Below, one piece after another: positions 16,895-25,170 of a stretch of 64,000 nucleotides of DNA. The translations under genes were made by a program, and so were the position numbers. Position 1 is the stretch's first letter. Each line of letters opens with the position of its first letter. Where the stretch lies: assembly GCA_028279765.1 (NCBI GenBank), contig JANQND010000017.1:1-64000 (forward strand). The letters run 5' to 3'. Below the pieces are notes generated by a model. It ran no database searches and was not told the origin of the DNA. It saw only the letters and a list, made by a program, of their open reading frames with translations. Origin of the DNA: Candidatus Nanoarchaeia archaeon. Lineage in GTDB: Archaea; Nanobdellota; Nanobdellia; Woesearchaeales; WJIZ01.

Positions 16895-17563
16895 TCAGCT
16901 GGCCAGCGCCCTCCAGAATGCTGCGCTTTGTGTTATGGCGTTTTTTGCTTCTTTTTCTATTTCGTGTGCGTGTTCTTTCGCGTAGGGGATAAGCGCTTTT
17001 TTTATGGCCTCATAGTGGTCTTCTTCTACGCCGTCAATATGCACGCGAAAGAACTGCAGTGCTTCTTCGGGGAGATGGTAGTGGGTTTTGAGGGCTTCGT
17101 ACATGAGATGGAGCCTTTGGTCTGTTGCCAACTCATTTCCCGGCCCCAGTGCAGCAAGAACCCCTATGGGATTGTTTCCTTTTTTGAATCGTTCACAGAA
17201 CCAGTTGATTTGCTCTTTCGTTTGTTTGGTGGGCTCTTGCGGGGTTGCGCTTAGTGCTTTGAGAAAGTCCTCGAAGTATTCACGGTGGTTCTTGGCTCCG
17301 AATTTTTCATCAATGCCTGCCTCGGTCATGAGATTCTCTACGCAGGATTTCCAGTGCGAGACTTCTACGGTGTTGTAGATAGCAATGCCAAACCATTGAT
17401 GAAAGTGATTTCGGAAATGATAATACTGGCCCATGGCAAACTGGAGCTGCTTTTTTGAGAGGGTTCCTTCTTTGAGTTTTGTAAAGAAGGGGTTTTGCAG
17501 TATTTCTTTTTGTATATGTTGCTGTATTCGCTTTTCTATTTTGTTGTAGTTGTTTTCGCTCAT
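16895..17563 (-). CDS. haem-oxygenase-like iron-containing redox enzyme
   Basis: This 222-residue all-helical protein matches the PqqC/TENA/CADD-like fold, often called iron-containing redox enzymes. Metal-binding candidates are E142-region acids, the GIAIYNTVEV and HWKSCVENLMTEAG helices, and the FFRVHIDGVEEDHYEA motif near the C-terminus. Family members are di-iron or non-haem iron oxidases; the substrate cannot be told from sequence. It is the first gene of the purF-rhomboid operon, only 2 nt before purF, so a role near purine or one-carbon metabolism is possible but unproven. The upstream region carries long direct repeats. Confidence 0.75.
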   Translation of the reverse strand: MSENNYNKIEKRIQQHIQKEILQNPFFTKLKEGTLSKKQLQFAMGQYYHFRNHFHQWFGIAIYNTVEVSHWKSCVENLMTEAGIDEKFGAKNHREYFEDFLKALSATPQEPTKQTKEQINWFCERFKKGNNPIGVLAALGPGNELATDQRLHLMYEALKTHYHLPEEALQFFRVHIDGVEEDHYEAIKKALIPYAKEHAHEIEKEAKNAITQSAAFWRALAS

Positions 17564-17574
17564 TTTGGTTTTTC

Positions 17575-17683
17575 CTTTTTTGGTATTGATTTAGTAGTTA
17601 TTCAGTGGTTTTATTTAAGTGTTTTGGAGAAGTATACACATATATTATGGTTTCTTTTTTTGGTAGTGATTCGGTGGTAATCC
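17575..17683. repeat. pair of 28-bp imperfect direct repeats
   Basis: About 28 bp at 17576-17603 (T-run then GGTATTGATTTAGTAG...) recur at 17656-17683 with about six mismatches, spaced by 80 bp. They lie between the divergent haem-oxygenase-like gene and the first MNT-HEPN pair and may be protein-binding sites or remnants of a duplication. Confidence 0.55.
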
Positions 17684-17718
17684 CTATTGCATAGCGCCTT
17701 TTATAATAGTATAAAAAA

Positions 17719-17760
17719 ATACCATAAGGGATAGAAAGATACCACAAAGTTTAAATAGTA
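17719..17760 (+). promoter_or_regulatory. TATA promoter and candidate operator of the first MNT-HEPN pair
   Basis: A TTTAAATA box at about 17749-17756 lies about 25-30 nt before the ATG at 17781, giving a leaderless message. Just upstream, ATACCATAA (17719-17727) and ATACCACAA (17739-17747) form a direct repeat with a 20-bp period, two helical turns, as expected for an autoregulatory site of the winged-helix antitoxin. Confidence 0.55.
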
Positions 17761-17780
17761 TATCTGAGTTATACTAATTT

Positions 17781-18332
17781 ATGGCAAGTCCAAGCAAAGA
17801 AGAAAAGGTGCTTAAACTCATATTAGAGAACAGTCCATTGAGAGAGTGGCATTTCGAAGAAATTGTGAGAAAGGCAAGGGTAACAAGAGCTGTTGCCAAT
17901 AAATGGCTAAAAAAGTATGTTAGTGAAGGTTTGCTGAAAAAAGTGAAGAGTGAGGGTTCCTTTCCATTTTTCACTGCCGGAAGCAACAACTACACGTATT
18001 ATTCTCTCAAAAGAATATATGCGCTTAAGCAGCTTCATAAGAGCGGCTTGATTTCTAAGCTCATGTCACTGCACCGTGCAAAGACAGTCATTTTTTTTGG
18101 AAGCATAATAAAAGGAGACTGGTACGAACATTCAGATATTGATATTTTTGTTTTCGGAGATGCTTCAGATTTTGATAAAACTGCCTATGAACAGGAACTA
18201 AAAAAGCATATAGAGCTGCATATCTTTGAGAATAAGAAAGAGATTGAGGAAATAAAAACGGGGCTTATGAAGAATGTCATCAATGGCTATATTGTTAAAG
18301 GCCAAATTCAGGATATTGTTGAGGTTGCATAA
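17781..18332 (+). CDS. winged-helix MNT nucleotidyltransferase (antitoxin-type)
   Basis: This 183-residue protein joins an N-terminal winged helix (about 6-65, DNA binding) to a minimal nucleotidyltransferase domain (about 88-183). The active site is GSxxxGxxxxxSDID (FFGSIIKGDWYEHSDIDIF) with the paired aspartates. In MntA-HepT systems such enzymes modify the HEPN toxin with AMP and neutralise it. Its last base overlaps the start of the HEPN gene (TAATG), a typical toxin-antitoxin arrangement. The DNA-binding domain suggests it also represses its own promoter. Confidence 0.85.
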   Translation: MASPSKEEKVLKLILENSPLREWHFEEIVRKARVTRAVANKWLKKYVSEGLLKKVKSEGSFPFFTAGSNNYTYYSLKRIYALKQLHKSGLISKLMSLHRAKTVIFFGSIIKGDWYEHSDIDIFVFGDASDFDKTAYEQELKKHIELHIFENKKEIEEIKTGLMKNVINGYIVKGQIQDIVEVA

Positions 18333-18796
18333 TGAAAGCTTACATTGACGATCCAGGTAAAGTATACAAATTGTGTATGAGTACAGGAAACATAAAGGAG
18401 AAGCAGCCAGATATTGAACTGATTAAATCAATAAAAAATGTTGCAGAGCGAGGCCTTGAATTCATTAAAGACAAAGCAAAGAGCGTTTCCAAAGATAGCT
18501 ATGAATGGACTTTCGTGTTTAGAGATTATTATGAATCTTTAAGAGGATTAGTTGAGGCATATCTATTGTTTGAAGGAATAACTGCAGATAGCCATCAGTG
18601 CAAATATGCCTATCTTTGCTTTACATACAAAGAACTTGAACTAAACTGGGAATTTCTAGAAACCATCAGATTGAAAAGAAATGCAATAAACTATAGGGGA
18701 CAACTGCTCAACTATACTGATTGGAAAGCACTTCAACTACATTTCGAATTGCATATCAATACTCTCAAGAAGGAGATCGAGAGAAAAATTGCTTAG
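18332..18796 (+). CDS. HEPN-domain protein (toxin-type partner of MNT)
   Basis: This 154-residue helical protein is the partner of the upstream MNT enzyme, whose stop overlaps its ATG. HEPN domains are often ribonucleases with an Rx4-6H motif. Here the matching place reads RNAINYRG, so the usual histidine is replaced by tyrosine; the second HEPN protein in this window has RNEISYRG. This may be a subfamily with a different catalytic or regulated residue. Conserved length and charge pattern otherwise fit the family. Confidence 0.75.
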   Translation: MKAYIDDPGKVYKLCMSTGNIKEKQPDIELIKSIKNVAERGLEFIKDKAKSVSKDSYEWTFVFRDYYESLRGLVEAYLLFEGITADSHQCKYAYLCFTYKELELNWEFLETIRLKRNAINYRGQLLNYTDWKALQLHFELHINTLKKEIERKIA

Positions 18797-18901
18797 AAAA
18801 GATGAAATTCCGTTACCTTTTTATGCTATCAGGGTTTTTTGTACCTAGAATCATTCATTGCTGACATTAACTTTTTTACTGAAGAGTAGTAAAAAAATAG
18901 A

Positions 18902-18949
18902 AACATTTATATATGAGATATGTTATATACTGTTTTGAGGTGATATAGA
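18902..18949 (+). promoter_or_regulatory. TATA box and strong Shine-Dalgarno before the PEP-CTERM-like gene
   Basis: TTTATATATG at about 18905-18914 is a good TATA box, and GAGGTGAT at about 18935-18942 is a near-perfect complement of the 16S rRNA 3' end, placed about 7 nt before the ATG at 18950. Most neighbours look leaderless, so this initiation signal is unusual. Confidence 0.65.
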
Positions 18950-20290
18950 ATGGAAACTTCAAATGCTATAGTAATTGATGACAAATTACCTAAGATACAT
19001 AATTCAGATGCTTATAATAATCTCAATGATCTTTTTGTAGATGCTCGCGCTTTGAAAGAAGCAGGATTCTCTAAGGCGCAGCGTGGGGAAATTCTAGGAT
19101 TAAATTCTCAGACACTTACTGAGGGTGCACTTTCTTATGCAACAGGCGTTGAGTCGAAACTTGAATTACAGGGCATTGTTCAAGAATTAGGAGAACAATC
19201 AATGGCACGTTACCATAGAAATGAATTTTCAACAACTAACTACGACCAAGGCCAAATTCAAGTAGAATCTTTGGAACCAGCCAAGCTTAAATGGGTTGCA
19301 AGTTCTGGAAACGCCCTTCTTAGTTCACTGAGTTCTCCTAAAGTTCAGAAAGGTATGAAGATACTATTAACAGGCGCTGGCGTTGCGGGAATTGGTTATG
19401 CTACTGCCGGAGACGGGATTGATAGTGCCAGTGGTGCTGTAATAAACCCTGAACCTCAGGATGCGTCTGGGAATCCCATTAATTATAGCTTATCTAATGC
19501 TTCAATGCCTTCATTAGATGATGTTTTGGCAGCATCCCACTCTATTATTACTTTCTTTCCAAATCCTGAACCACTAAATGGTCCAATTACAGGTTTTGAT
19601 GGATTAGGTGGAAAGTATGGACTTGTTTGGGAGAACGGAGATGTAAAAGAGTACAATGAAAGCCATAGTGTTATCAACCAGTTTGGGACAGATTTTTCCG
19701 CGACTGCATTGTCCTATGTAAAACCTGGTGCCGGAATATTAGGCGATATTGCTGTAGCTAATAGCTCAAGCTTCGCCTCATTCTTGCTTGGAGGCACTGA
19801 AGTTCAAACATATGGTGTCACAAGCCCTCATGATATTACAGATCTAGATATTGAGAATGGTAAAGTAGCAATATCTACTACTGGAAACATGGGATACTGG
19901 AATGGGACCGGAGTAGATCAGATATTGAGTGGAGGCGTGGACGCTATCCTCCTGCAAGGAGACCTTATTGGCGGAGAGCCTGATCGGTTGCATACGTCTA
20001 ACTCTCTAGGAAATGCTGTTACAAAACTAAACCCTGATGGTACCCCAATAGGAGGCTCAGCGTTCGCTACAGATTATTTTGCGGACCAAGGATTCGCCCT
20101 TACAAATAATTACCTGATGACGGTAGTCAATGACCACGTGGTAGTTTATGACAACCCTTACACAGCATTTATACCTGAGCCAGCTACCGGAATTTTATTA
20201 TTGGCAGGGGCTGGGCTAACTGGAATAGGAAGAAAAAGATTAAAGCAGTATAGTAATAATGCTGACTTGACCCATTCTACGACAACATAA
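18950..20290 (+). CDS. surface-type protein with PEP-CTERM-like sorting tail
   Basis: This 446-residue protein has no N-terminal signal peptide. The first 130 residues are polar and helical, a weakly hydrophobic Gly/Ala stretch lies at about 138-160, and the rest is beta-rich with propeller-like repeats. The C-terminus reads IPEPATGILLLAGAG, then a short hydrophobic run and RKRLKQ: the PEP motif, membrane helix and basic cluster of PEP-CTERM proteins, which exosortases process in bacteria. Here 13-16 extra residues follow the basic cluster, longer than usual. No exosortase or archaeosortase is in the window. Its strong Shine-Dalgarno and odd tail may point to transfer. Otherwise unrecognised. 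Confidence 0.6.
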   Translation: METSNAIVIDDKLPKIHNSDAYNNLNDLFVDARALKEAGFSKAQRGEILGLNSQTLTEGALSYATGVESKLELQGIVQELGEQSMARYHRNEFSTTNYDQGQIQVESLEPAKLKWVASSGNALLSSLSSPKVQKGMKILLTGAGVAGIGYATAGDGIDSASGAVINPEPQDASGNPINYSLSNASMPSLDDVLAASHSIITFFPNPEPLNGPITGFDGLGGKYGLVWENGDVKEYNESHSVINQFGTDFSATALSYVKPGAGILGDIAVANSSSFASFLLGGTEVQTYGVTSPHDITDLDIENGKVAISTTGNMGYWNGTGVDQILSGGVDAILLQGDLIGGEPDRLHTSNSLGNAVTKLNPDGTPIGGSAFATDYFADQGFALTNNYLMTVVNDHVVVYDNPYTAFIPEPATGILLLAGAGLTGIGRKRLKQYSNNADLTHSTTT

Positions 20291-20356
20291 TTTTCTTCTT
20301 CTTTTTTTATTCTTTTAGATTAGTTTTATATATATTAAGCTTCTTTTTGTCCTGCA

Positions 20357-20857
20357 ATGAAAAAAAGCCAGGCTGCTATGGAATTCCTTATGACGTATGG
20401 TTGGGCAATATTAGTGGTGCTTACAGCGATTAGTGCTCTTGCATATTTTGGTGTACTTGACCCTCAGCGGTTTTTCCCTTCTAAATGTATTATTGATTCT
20501 CCTGAATTGTTTTGTAGGGATCAACAGGTTAGCTATGAGAGGTACCCTCTTGTTTTTTCCCCTTATGAAAATATTGTGAGATTGGATATTAAAAACAATG
20601 CTGGTGTTTCTGTTCAACTAAGTAGATTCAGGATAATAGAGTCTCAGGATTTTAGCTCTCAGGCTTGGGGAAATGTACCTGGAACACCGATTGTTCAGAA
20701 TGGAGATACACATCTAATCGAGAAAAATTTAAACAAAGCCCCTCCTTATGATCCACAGAAACAAAATGTCTATGTAAATTTTGAGTTAGAGGTTATCAAT
20801 ACTGAGACTTCTTTGACGCATGTCTATCAGGGTAGGATTCGCTCCTCAATCACTTAG
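20357..20857 (+). CDS. type IV pilin-like protein with class III signal peptide
   Basis: This 166-residue protein begins MKKSQAAMEFLMTYGWAIL, the archaeal class III leader cut by the prepilin peptidase just before the glutamine, leaving a hydrophobic helix (about residues 5-27) with the conserved glutamate for filament packing. The remaining 130 residues form a beta-rich head with two cysteines. A TATA-like TTTTATATATA at about 20325-20335 precedes the gene. It may form pili or sit in the membrane as a minor pilin; no assembly ATPase is nearby. Confidence 0.8.
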   Translation: MKKSQAAMEFLMTYGWAILVVLTAISALAYFGVLDPQRFFPSKCIIDSPELFCRDQQVSYERYPLVFSPYENIVRLDIKNNAGVSVQLSRFRIIESQDFSSQAWGNVPGTPIVQNGDTHLIEKNLNKAPPYDPQKQNVYVNFELEVINTETSLTHVYQGRIRSSIT

Positions 20858-20908
20858 CTTGGTTCTACGCAAGATTTAAATAAAAAAATAGTAGATTTAG
20901 GAGTATTC

Positions 20909-23900
20909 ATGAAAAAAAGAGCAGATTTTTCTATTCGTCGGTATATTAGACAGAATCTCAAGAAGGGTTTTTCTGAATCGCATATCAAAAGGTACCTGAC
21001 TGATTATGGGTATAGTAGTCAGTATATAAGAAAAGAGTTTGATGTAGTAAACAGGCAGCGTGTGCTTGCCTACTCTGTCTTTTTCATTGCACTATTTGCT
21101 TCTCTATTTTTTCTTGTTAAGCCTACGACGGTAGGATATGCAGTGTATGATGCAAGCTATCCTGCTGTATACTTTGCTTCAGGTGATTTCAGCTCTCAAA
21201 AAGGAATTGTCTACCAAGGGAGAACGGCTGATAATGAACAAAAAGCCTATCAGGGAAAGTCGGCACTTTCTATTCAAGGAAAGCAACACGGTTCTGTTAA
21301 TATAGTTGACTACAACAAAGATGGAAATGATGATCTGTTTACCACAGGATATTATACTAATTCTGAGGGAGATGAAATTGCTGCAACAAACCTCTATGAT
21401 AACTTTCAGAGTAATGTGGGGAGTTTTATCAATCTAAGAAACTCTGACTCCTGCTGGGGTGATTTTGATAATAATGGCTTTGAAGAACCTGCTATTATTG
21501 GAAGAGATGACGATAACAATAGGTACTTTCAAGTGTATAAGAATACTAATGGGCAAATTAGTAGCGACTATTCCCTAGGAGGATTAAAGTTCGGTTCCAT
21601 TGAATGCTTTGATTCCAATGGTGATGGGTATGATGACTTAGTAGTTTGTGGAGAAGATACCAATGGAGAAAAGTACTCTGCGTTTTACAGAAGTAATAAC
21701 GGAGTACTTACTGAAACGCAAACATTTAGTGGAATGAAAGATTGCTCTATTACTGTCAATGATTTCACTGATGATGGATTTGCTGACATCATCATTGCGG
21801 GAGAAAATACTAATTTTGATAAAGTTGTTCTTTTATTACAGTCTGATGGCTCAAGTTTTTCAGGAAGAGAGATATTGGATTCTCTCAGCCTAACTTTACC
21901 TTCTGTATCCTCGGGAGACTATGATGGAGATGGATGGGTGGATTTTGCTATTTCTGGAAGCTCGGGGGGAAGTCAGTCCTACATATACAGCAACATTAAT
22001 GGTGATTTCCAGCAAGAAAGTTTAGATCTCACTAAACTAAGACATAGTTTTCATTCATTTGCAGATATTGATGGGGATACGGTATTAGACTTTTTTATTG
22101 TGGGAGAAGATAAGCCCTCTGTGGGAGGAGGCACACCCAAAACCCAACTTATTACAGAATTCGCTTCTCCTGTAGAAGAAGAACCAGAACCAGATGTTGA
22201 AAACGAAACCATCGAAGAGCCAACCCTAGAAGAAGAACCCATAAACGAAACCATCACGCCTATTCTCAACCCCTTCCCGGAAACGGATGTGGAAGATGAA
22301 ACCAGATGGACGGAAACCAGGAATTTCAACCATATCAAGTATTTTGCGCAGTATCAGCATGTGAACGGCTATACCTTAGTTGAGGAAATCATCCTTAACG
22401 AAGATATTTATGCGCATGATGAGGTCTACATTTTCCATAATAATAGATACAGAATTGATGAGCCGGGAGAATACAGCATAAAAGACGATAAAATTGACTT
22501 CAATATAGGCTTATTAAACCCGGGAGAAGGGGAAAAACTTATTTTCCTCTTAAGCGGTGAGGTTCCTTTCGAGAATATCATCCCCACACAAATTCGATCC
22601 AAACGATTCATCCCGCCAAAGCCAGTAGTAAAAGAAATACTCAATATCACCGAAGATATAACAATAGAAGAAAACAAAACGATTATCCCTATTAACCTTA
22701 CGCTCAATGAGTCAATATTAGCAGAAGAGGGAGTGTGTGTCAATGTGCATATTCCTGAATGCCTCAGTGAAACCATAAACGAACTGAGCTTCGAATCCAA
22801 TAGAGAATTTAGCGTGGTTGGAGAGAGTATCAGGTTCTGCTTTGAAAATATTGTTGAGCAGGAATCTTTCTCGCTGCAGGTGAATTCCATTGCTGATGAG
22901 CAATGCCTTAATGAAATCAGGGCGGAAAAGCTGGCAAAAAACATCCTGGTACAAAAGGATAAATTCAAGCCAGCAAATGCACTAGTACTCTTAGTAACCG
23001 TCATCTTTCTGACTATTCCCACCTACCTTTTCATCAATAATGCGAAGAAACAGCAAAGAAACGTTGCCTTAATCGTTTTTGCAATTGGGTTCATCATCTT
23101 AAATATATTCGATACCGCAGGACTGTTACCGGAAAGCCTGGATTTCCTCAAAAAACTGTTCTCCTGGGTTCTGATGATTTCTTTACTCTACCATGTTTCG
23201 TTAAGGCACACTCTTCTCAGCGGACATGAAGACCAAAGGAAGGGAATACTCTTCAACGTATTACTCCTCTCTGCGTTTATCATGCTGTCCATGAAAAACC
23301 TGATCTATGTTGCGTTTAAGACGTATGCGAAAGAAAAATGGTTTAGTGATCTATTAATGCCTATCATTAAGTTTTCTCCACTTTTACTCACCTATTCTTC
23401 CTTCATTGGGTTAGTCATTATTCTGCTAGCAACGCTCTATGTCGTGCATAAGATAATGCTTGCCGGGCCGTCGTTTGCCTCACTCATTCATAAAACCGAA
23501 TATAGTTTTATTACGGGTGCCTGGAAAAAACCCCTCTACGTGCTATTAATCTTCCTGGGCTTTTACATGACGTTCTTCAATTTCCTGTTTGGGTGGTTTT
23601 CTATTGCTTTTGACGGACCCTTCCTTATTCTTGTCCTGCTAGTAGTGGGATATTCTACCATGGTACAAAAAAAAGGAGGGATCAGGGAGATACCTGATAA
23701 AGCAGATACCCTGATCGAGAAATTTATGAAGCTCTTCACACATGAGAAAAATGTGTTTATTGCTTTTAGTGCATTTCCCCTGGTTATTTTTGTGGTAGTG
23801 ATGTACAGTTACCTGGTGTACATGCTCTTTGGCGTGCGGAATATTTATTTTGAGGGTATTGAGGTTGTCATGCCTATACTTGACCATTTATCATTATCAC

Positions 23901-24940
23901 TGAATCTTTGGCCCTTGTATCTTTTACAATTATCCGGGCTAGTGTGTGCTTTAGTTCTGGCATTCCTGTTCTGGTGGCATTTTTTCATGCAAAGAGAGCA
24001 CGCTAACTCCATCATTAAAGATCGGCCAGATCATCCCCTCTTATTTTCTTTATTTGTTACTGCGTTTGTTTCCTTCATCATAAGGCCTATTTTCAGGATT
24101 GCTACCCTGGATAATGAAAACCTTGGAATACTCATCACCCTCAAGGAGACTGTTCCTGCCGATATGCTCACTCCTCTCTATGTTGGCCTTTCTGTGCTGT
24201 TTATTGTTTGCTATCTTTTCTTTAGGGATAGCAAGAAAACAAACATTATTCCTTATGCAATGGTGCTCTTTACGGTGGTGTATGTGAATGTGCTATACAT
24301 GAAGAGTATTTTTTCTTTTGTCGATCTTGATGTGATTGATTCGTTTGGCATCTCTGAGTTTATTGTGTTCATGACGAGCGTGAATTCTGCTTTTTTCATT
24401 TTCATGACGCTGCTCTATCTTGTTATCCTTGCGTTTTCCCTGTATGCGCTTGCAGGAGAGTTCCTGCATCTGGTGAAAGAAGAGTTCTCAGATAACAAAT
24501 TCTACCGTAAACTAATGGTGAGGCTATTTGCCCACAAAGTAGTTATTCCGGAGCATCAAAAACATCAGATCAAGAAATACATGGAAGATCTCTTAGAAAA
24601 AGGAGAAGAAGATTATCTGGTGATTGAGCATATCCATAAGCATACCCATCTACCGCTGAAAGAGATTTCTCTCATGCTTCGAGAACTAGAGGAAGATGAC
24701 GAGCAAAAGCAGCGCTATCATCATATCAATCATTATCACCATAATTTAGGCTATATCAAAATGCTCTATAAGTCTATCAAAAAGCAATATTATAAGATGG
24801 GTATTGATGCCGAGACAATTATTGATAACTGCCTCAAAAAAGGCGTGAGCCAGGATGATATTGCCGCTGCAATGATGCATATTCACTATAAGAAGAAGGA
24901 TAGGGAGCTTTTTGCTGCTATGCGGCAGGTAAATTTGTAA
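20909..24940 (+). CDS. large polytopic membrane protein with FG-GAP ectodomain
   Basis: This 1343-residue protein has a cytosolic N-terminal helical module (about 5-50), one membrane helix (51-72), and an ectodomain with at least six FG-GAP/VCBS-like repeats carrying Ca-binding motifs such as DYNKDGNDD, DSNGDGYDD and DYDGDGWVD (about 120-405), an integrin-like propeller. A Glu/Pro-rich linker with sequons (about 418-465) and a beta domain (470-685) follow, then about 13 membrane helices (691-1185). The C-terminal 150 residues are helical and His-rich, and end in another copy of the helical module. It resembles a receptor or transporter with a sensor domain; no known family was recognised. Confidence 0.7.
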   Translation: MKKRADFSIRRYIRQNLKKGFSESHIKRYLTDYGYSSQYIRKEFDVVNRQRVLAYSVFFIALFASLFFLVKPTTVGYAVYDASYPAVYFASGDFSSQKGIVYQGRTADNEQKAYQGKSALSIQGKQHGSVNIVDYNKDGNDDLFTTGYYTNSEGDEIAATNLYDNFQSNVGSFINLRNSDSCWGDFDNNGFEEPAIIGRDDDNNRYFQVYKNTNGQISSDYSLGGLKFGSIECFDSNGDGYDDLVVCGEDTNGEKYSAFYRSNNGVLTETQTFSGMKDCSITVNDFTDDGFADIIIAGENTNFDKVVLLLQSDGSSFSGREILDSLSLTLPSVSSGDYDGDGWVDFAISGSSGGSQSYIYSNINGDFQQESLDLTKLRHSFHSFADIDGDTVLDFFIVGEDKPSVGGGTPKTQLITEFASPVEEEPEPDVENETIEEPTLEEEPINETITPILNPFPETDVEDETRWTETRNFNHIKYFAQYQHVNGYTLVEEIILNEDIYAHDEVYIFHNNRYRIDEPGEYSIKDDKIDFNIGLLNPGEGEKLIFLLSGEVPFENIIPTQIRSKRFIPPKPVVKEILNITEDITIEENKTIIPINLTLNESILAEEGVCVNVHIPECLSETINELSFESNREFSVVGESIRFCFENIVEQESFSLQVNSIADEQCLNEIRAEKLAKNILVQKDKFKPANALVLLVTVIFLTIPTYLFINNAKKQQRNVALIVFAIGFIILNIFDTAGLLPESLDFLKKLFSWVLMISLLYHVSLRHTLLSGHEDQRKGILFNVLLLSAFIMLSMKNLIYVAFKTYAKEKWFSDLLMPIIKFSPLLLTYSSFIGLVIILLATLYVVHKIMLAGPSFASLIHKTEYSFITGAWKKPLYVLLIFLGFYMTFFNFLFGWFSIAFDGPFLILVLLVVGYSTMVQKKGGIREIPDKADTLIEKFMKLFTHEKNVFIAFSAFPLVIFVVVMYSYLVYMLFGVRNIYFEGIEVVMPILDHLSLSLNLWPLYLLQLSGLVCALVLAFLFWWHFFMQREHANSIIKDRPDHPLLFSLFVTAFVSFIIRPIFRIATLDNENLGILITLKETVPADMLTPLYVGLSVLFIVCYLFFRDSKKTNIIPYAMVLFTVVYVNVLYMKSIFSFVDLDVIDSFGISEFIVFMTSVNSAFFIFMTLLYLVILAFSLYALAGEFLHLVKEEFSDNKFYRKLMVRLFAHKVVIPEHQKHQIKKYMEDLLEKGEEDYLVIEHIHKHTHLPLKEISLMLRELEEDDEQKQRYHHINHYHHNLGYIKMLYKSIKKQYYKMGIDAETIIDNCLKKGVSQDDIAAAMMHIHYKKKDRELFAAMRQVNL

Positions 24941-24962
24941 GGAGACTAAATTAGAAGAGGCT

Positions 24963-25073
24963 ATGATGAGTATTGCACACTTAAAAGGTGCTGCGAAGAA
25001 AAAAATATCTGACAAAGAGTATGAGAAAATTAGGGAAAGATCGTTTGCGGAAATTGAAAAGAGAACTAAGTGA
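24963..25073 (+). CDS. possible 36-residue peptide
   Basis: A short ORF (MMSIAHLKGAAKKKISDKE...) begins 22 nt after the large membrane protein ends and precedes the second MNT-HEPN promoter. Its composition (Lys/Glu-rich, helical) looks natural, and an AAGGAG stretch lies near 24940, somewhat far from the start. It could be the end of an antitoxin or chance. Function unknown. Confidence 0.3.
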   Translation: MMSIAHLKGAAKKKISDKEYEKIRERSFAEIEKRTK

Positions 25074-25109
25074 TTTCTTCATGCTTGTAATACGATAAAT
25101 TTGTAGAAA

Positions 25110-25162
25110 CATTTATATAGTTTTGGTCAGTTTTTTAACCAACTGGACAAAATATCATCCAG
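25110..25162 (+). promoter_or_regulatory. promoter with two palindromes before the second MNT-HEPN pair
   Basis: TTTATATAG at about 25111-25119 is the TATA box. Two inverted repeats follow around the predicted transcript start: TTGGT (25123-25127) with ACCAA (25138-25142), and CTGGA (25143-25147) with TCCAG (25158-25162). They abut each other and end 8 nt before the chosen ATG, as expected for operators bound by the winged-helix antitoxin. Confidence 0.6.
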
Positions 25163-25170
25163 ATGGTCAA

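Noticed and set aside
22426-23022. Antisense ORF of 198 codons inside the FG-GAP membrane protein gene
   Set aside because: It mirrors the codon structure of the real gene on the opposite strand and has no promoter or family motif.
25123-25170. Upstream start for the second MNT gene
   Set aside because: The TATA box at about 25111-25119 places the transcript start after 25123, and the region holds operator palindromes.
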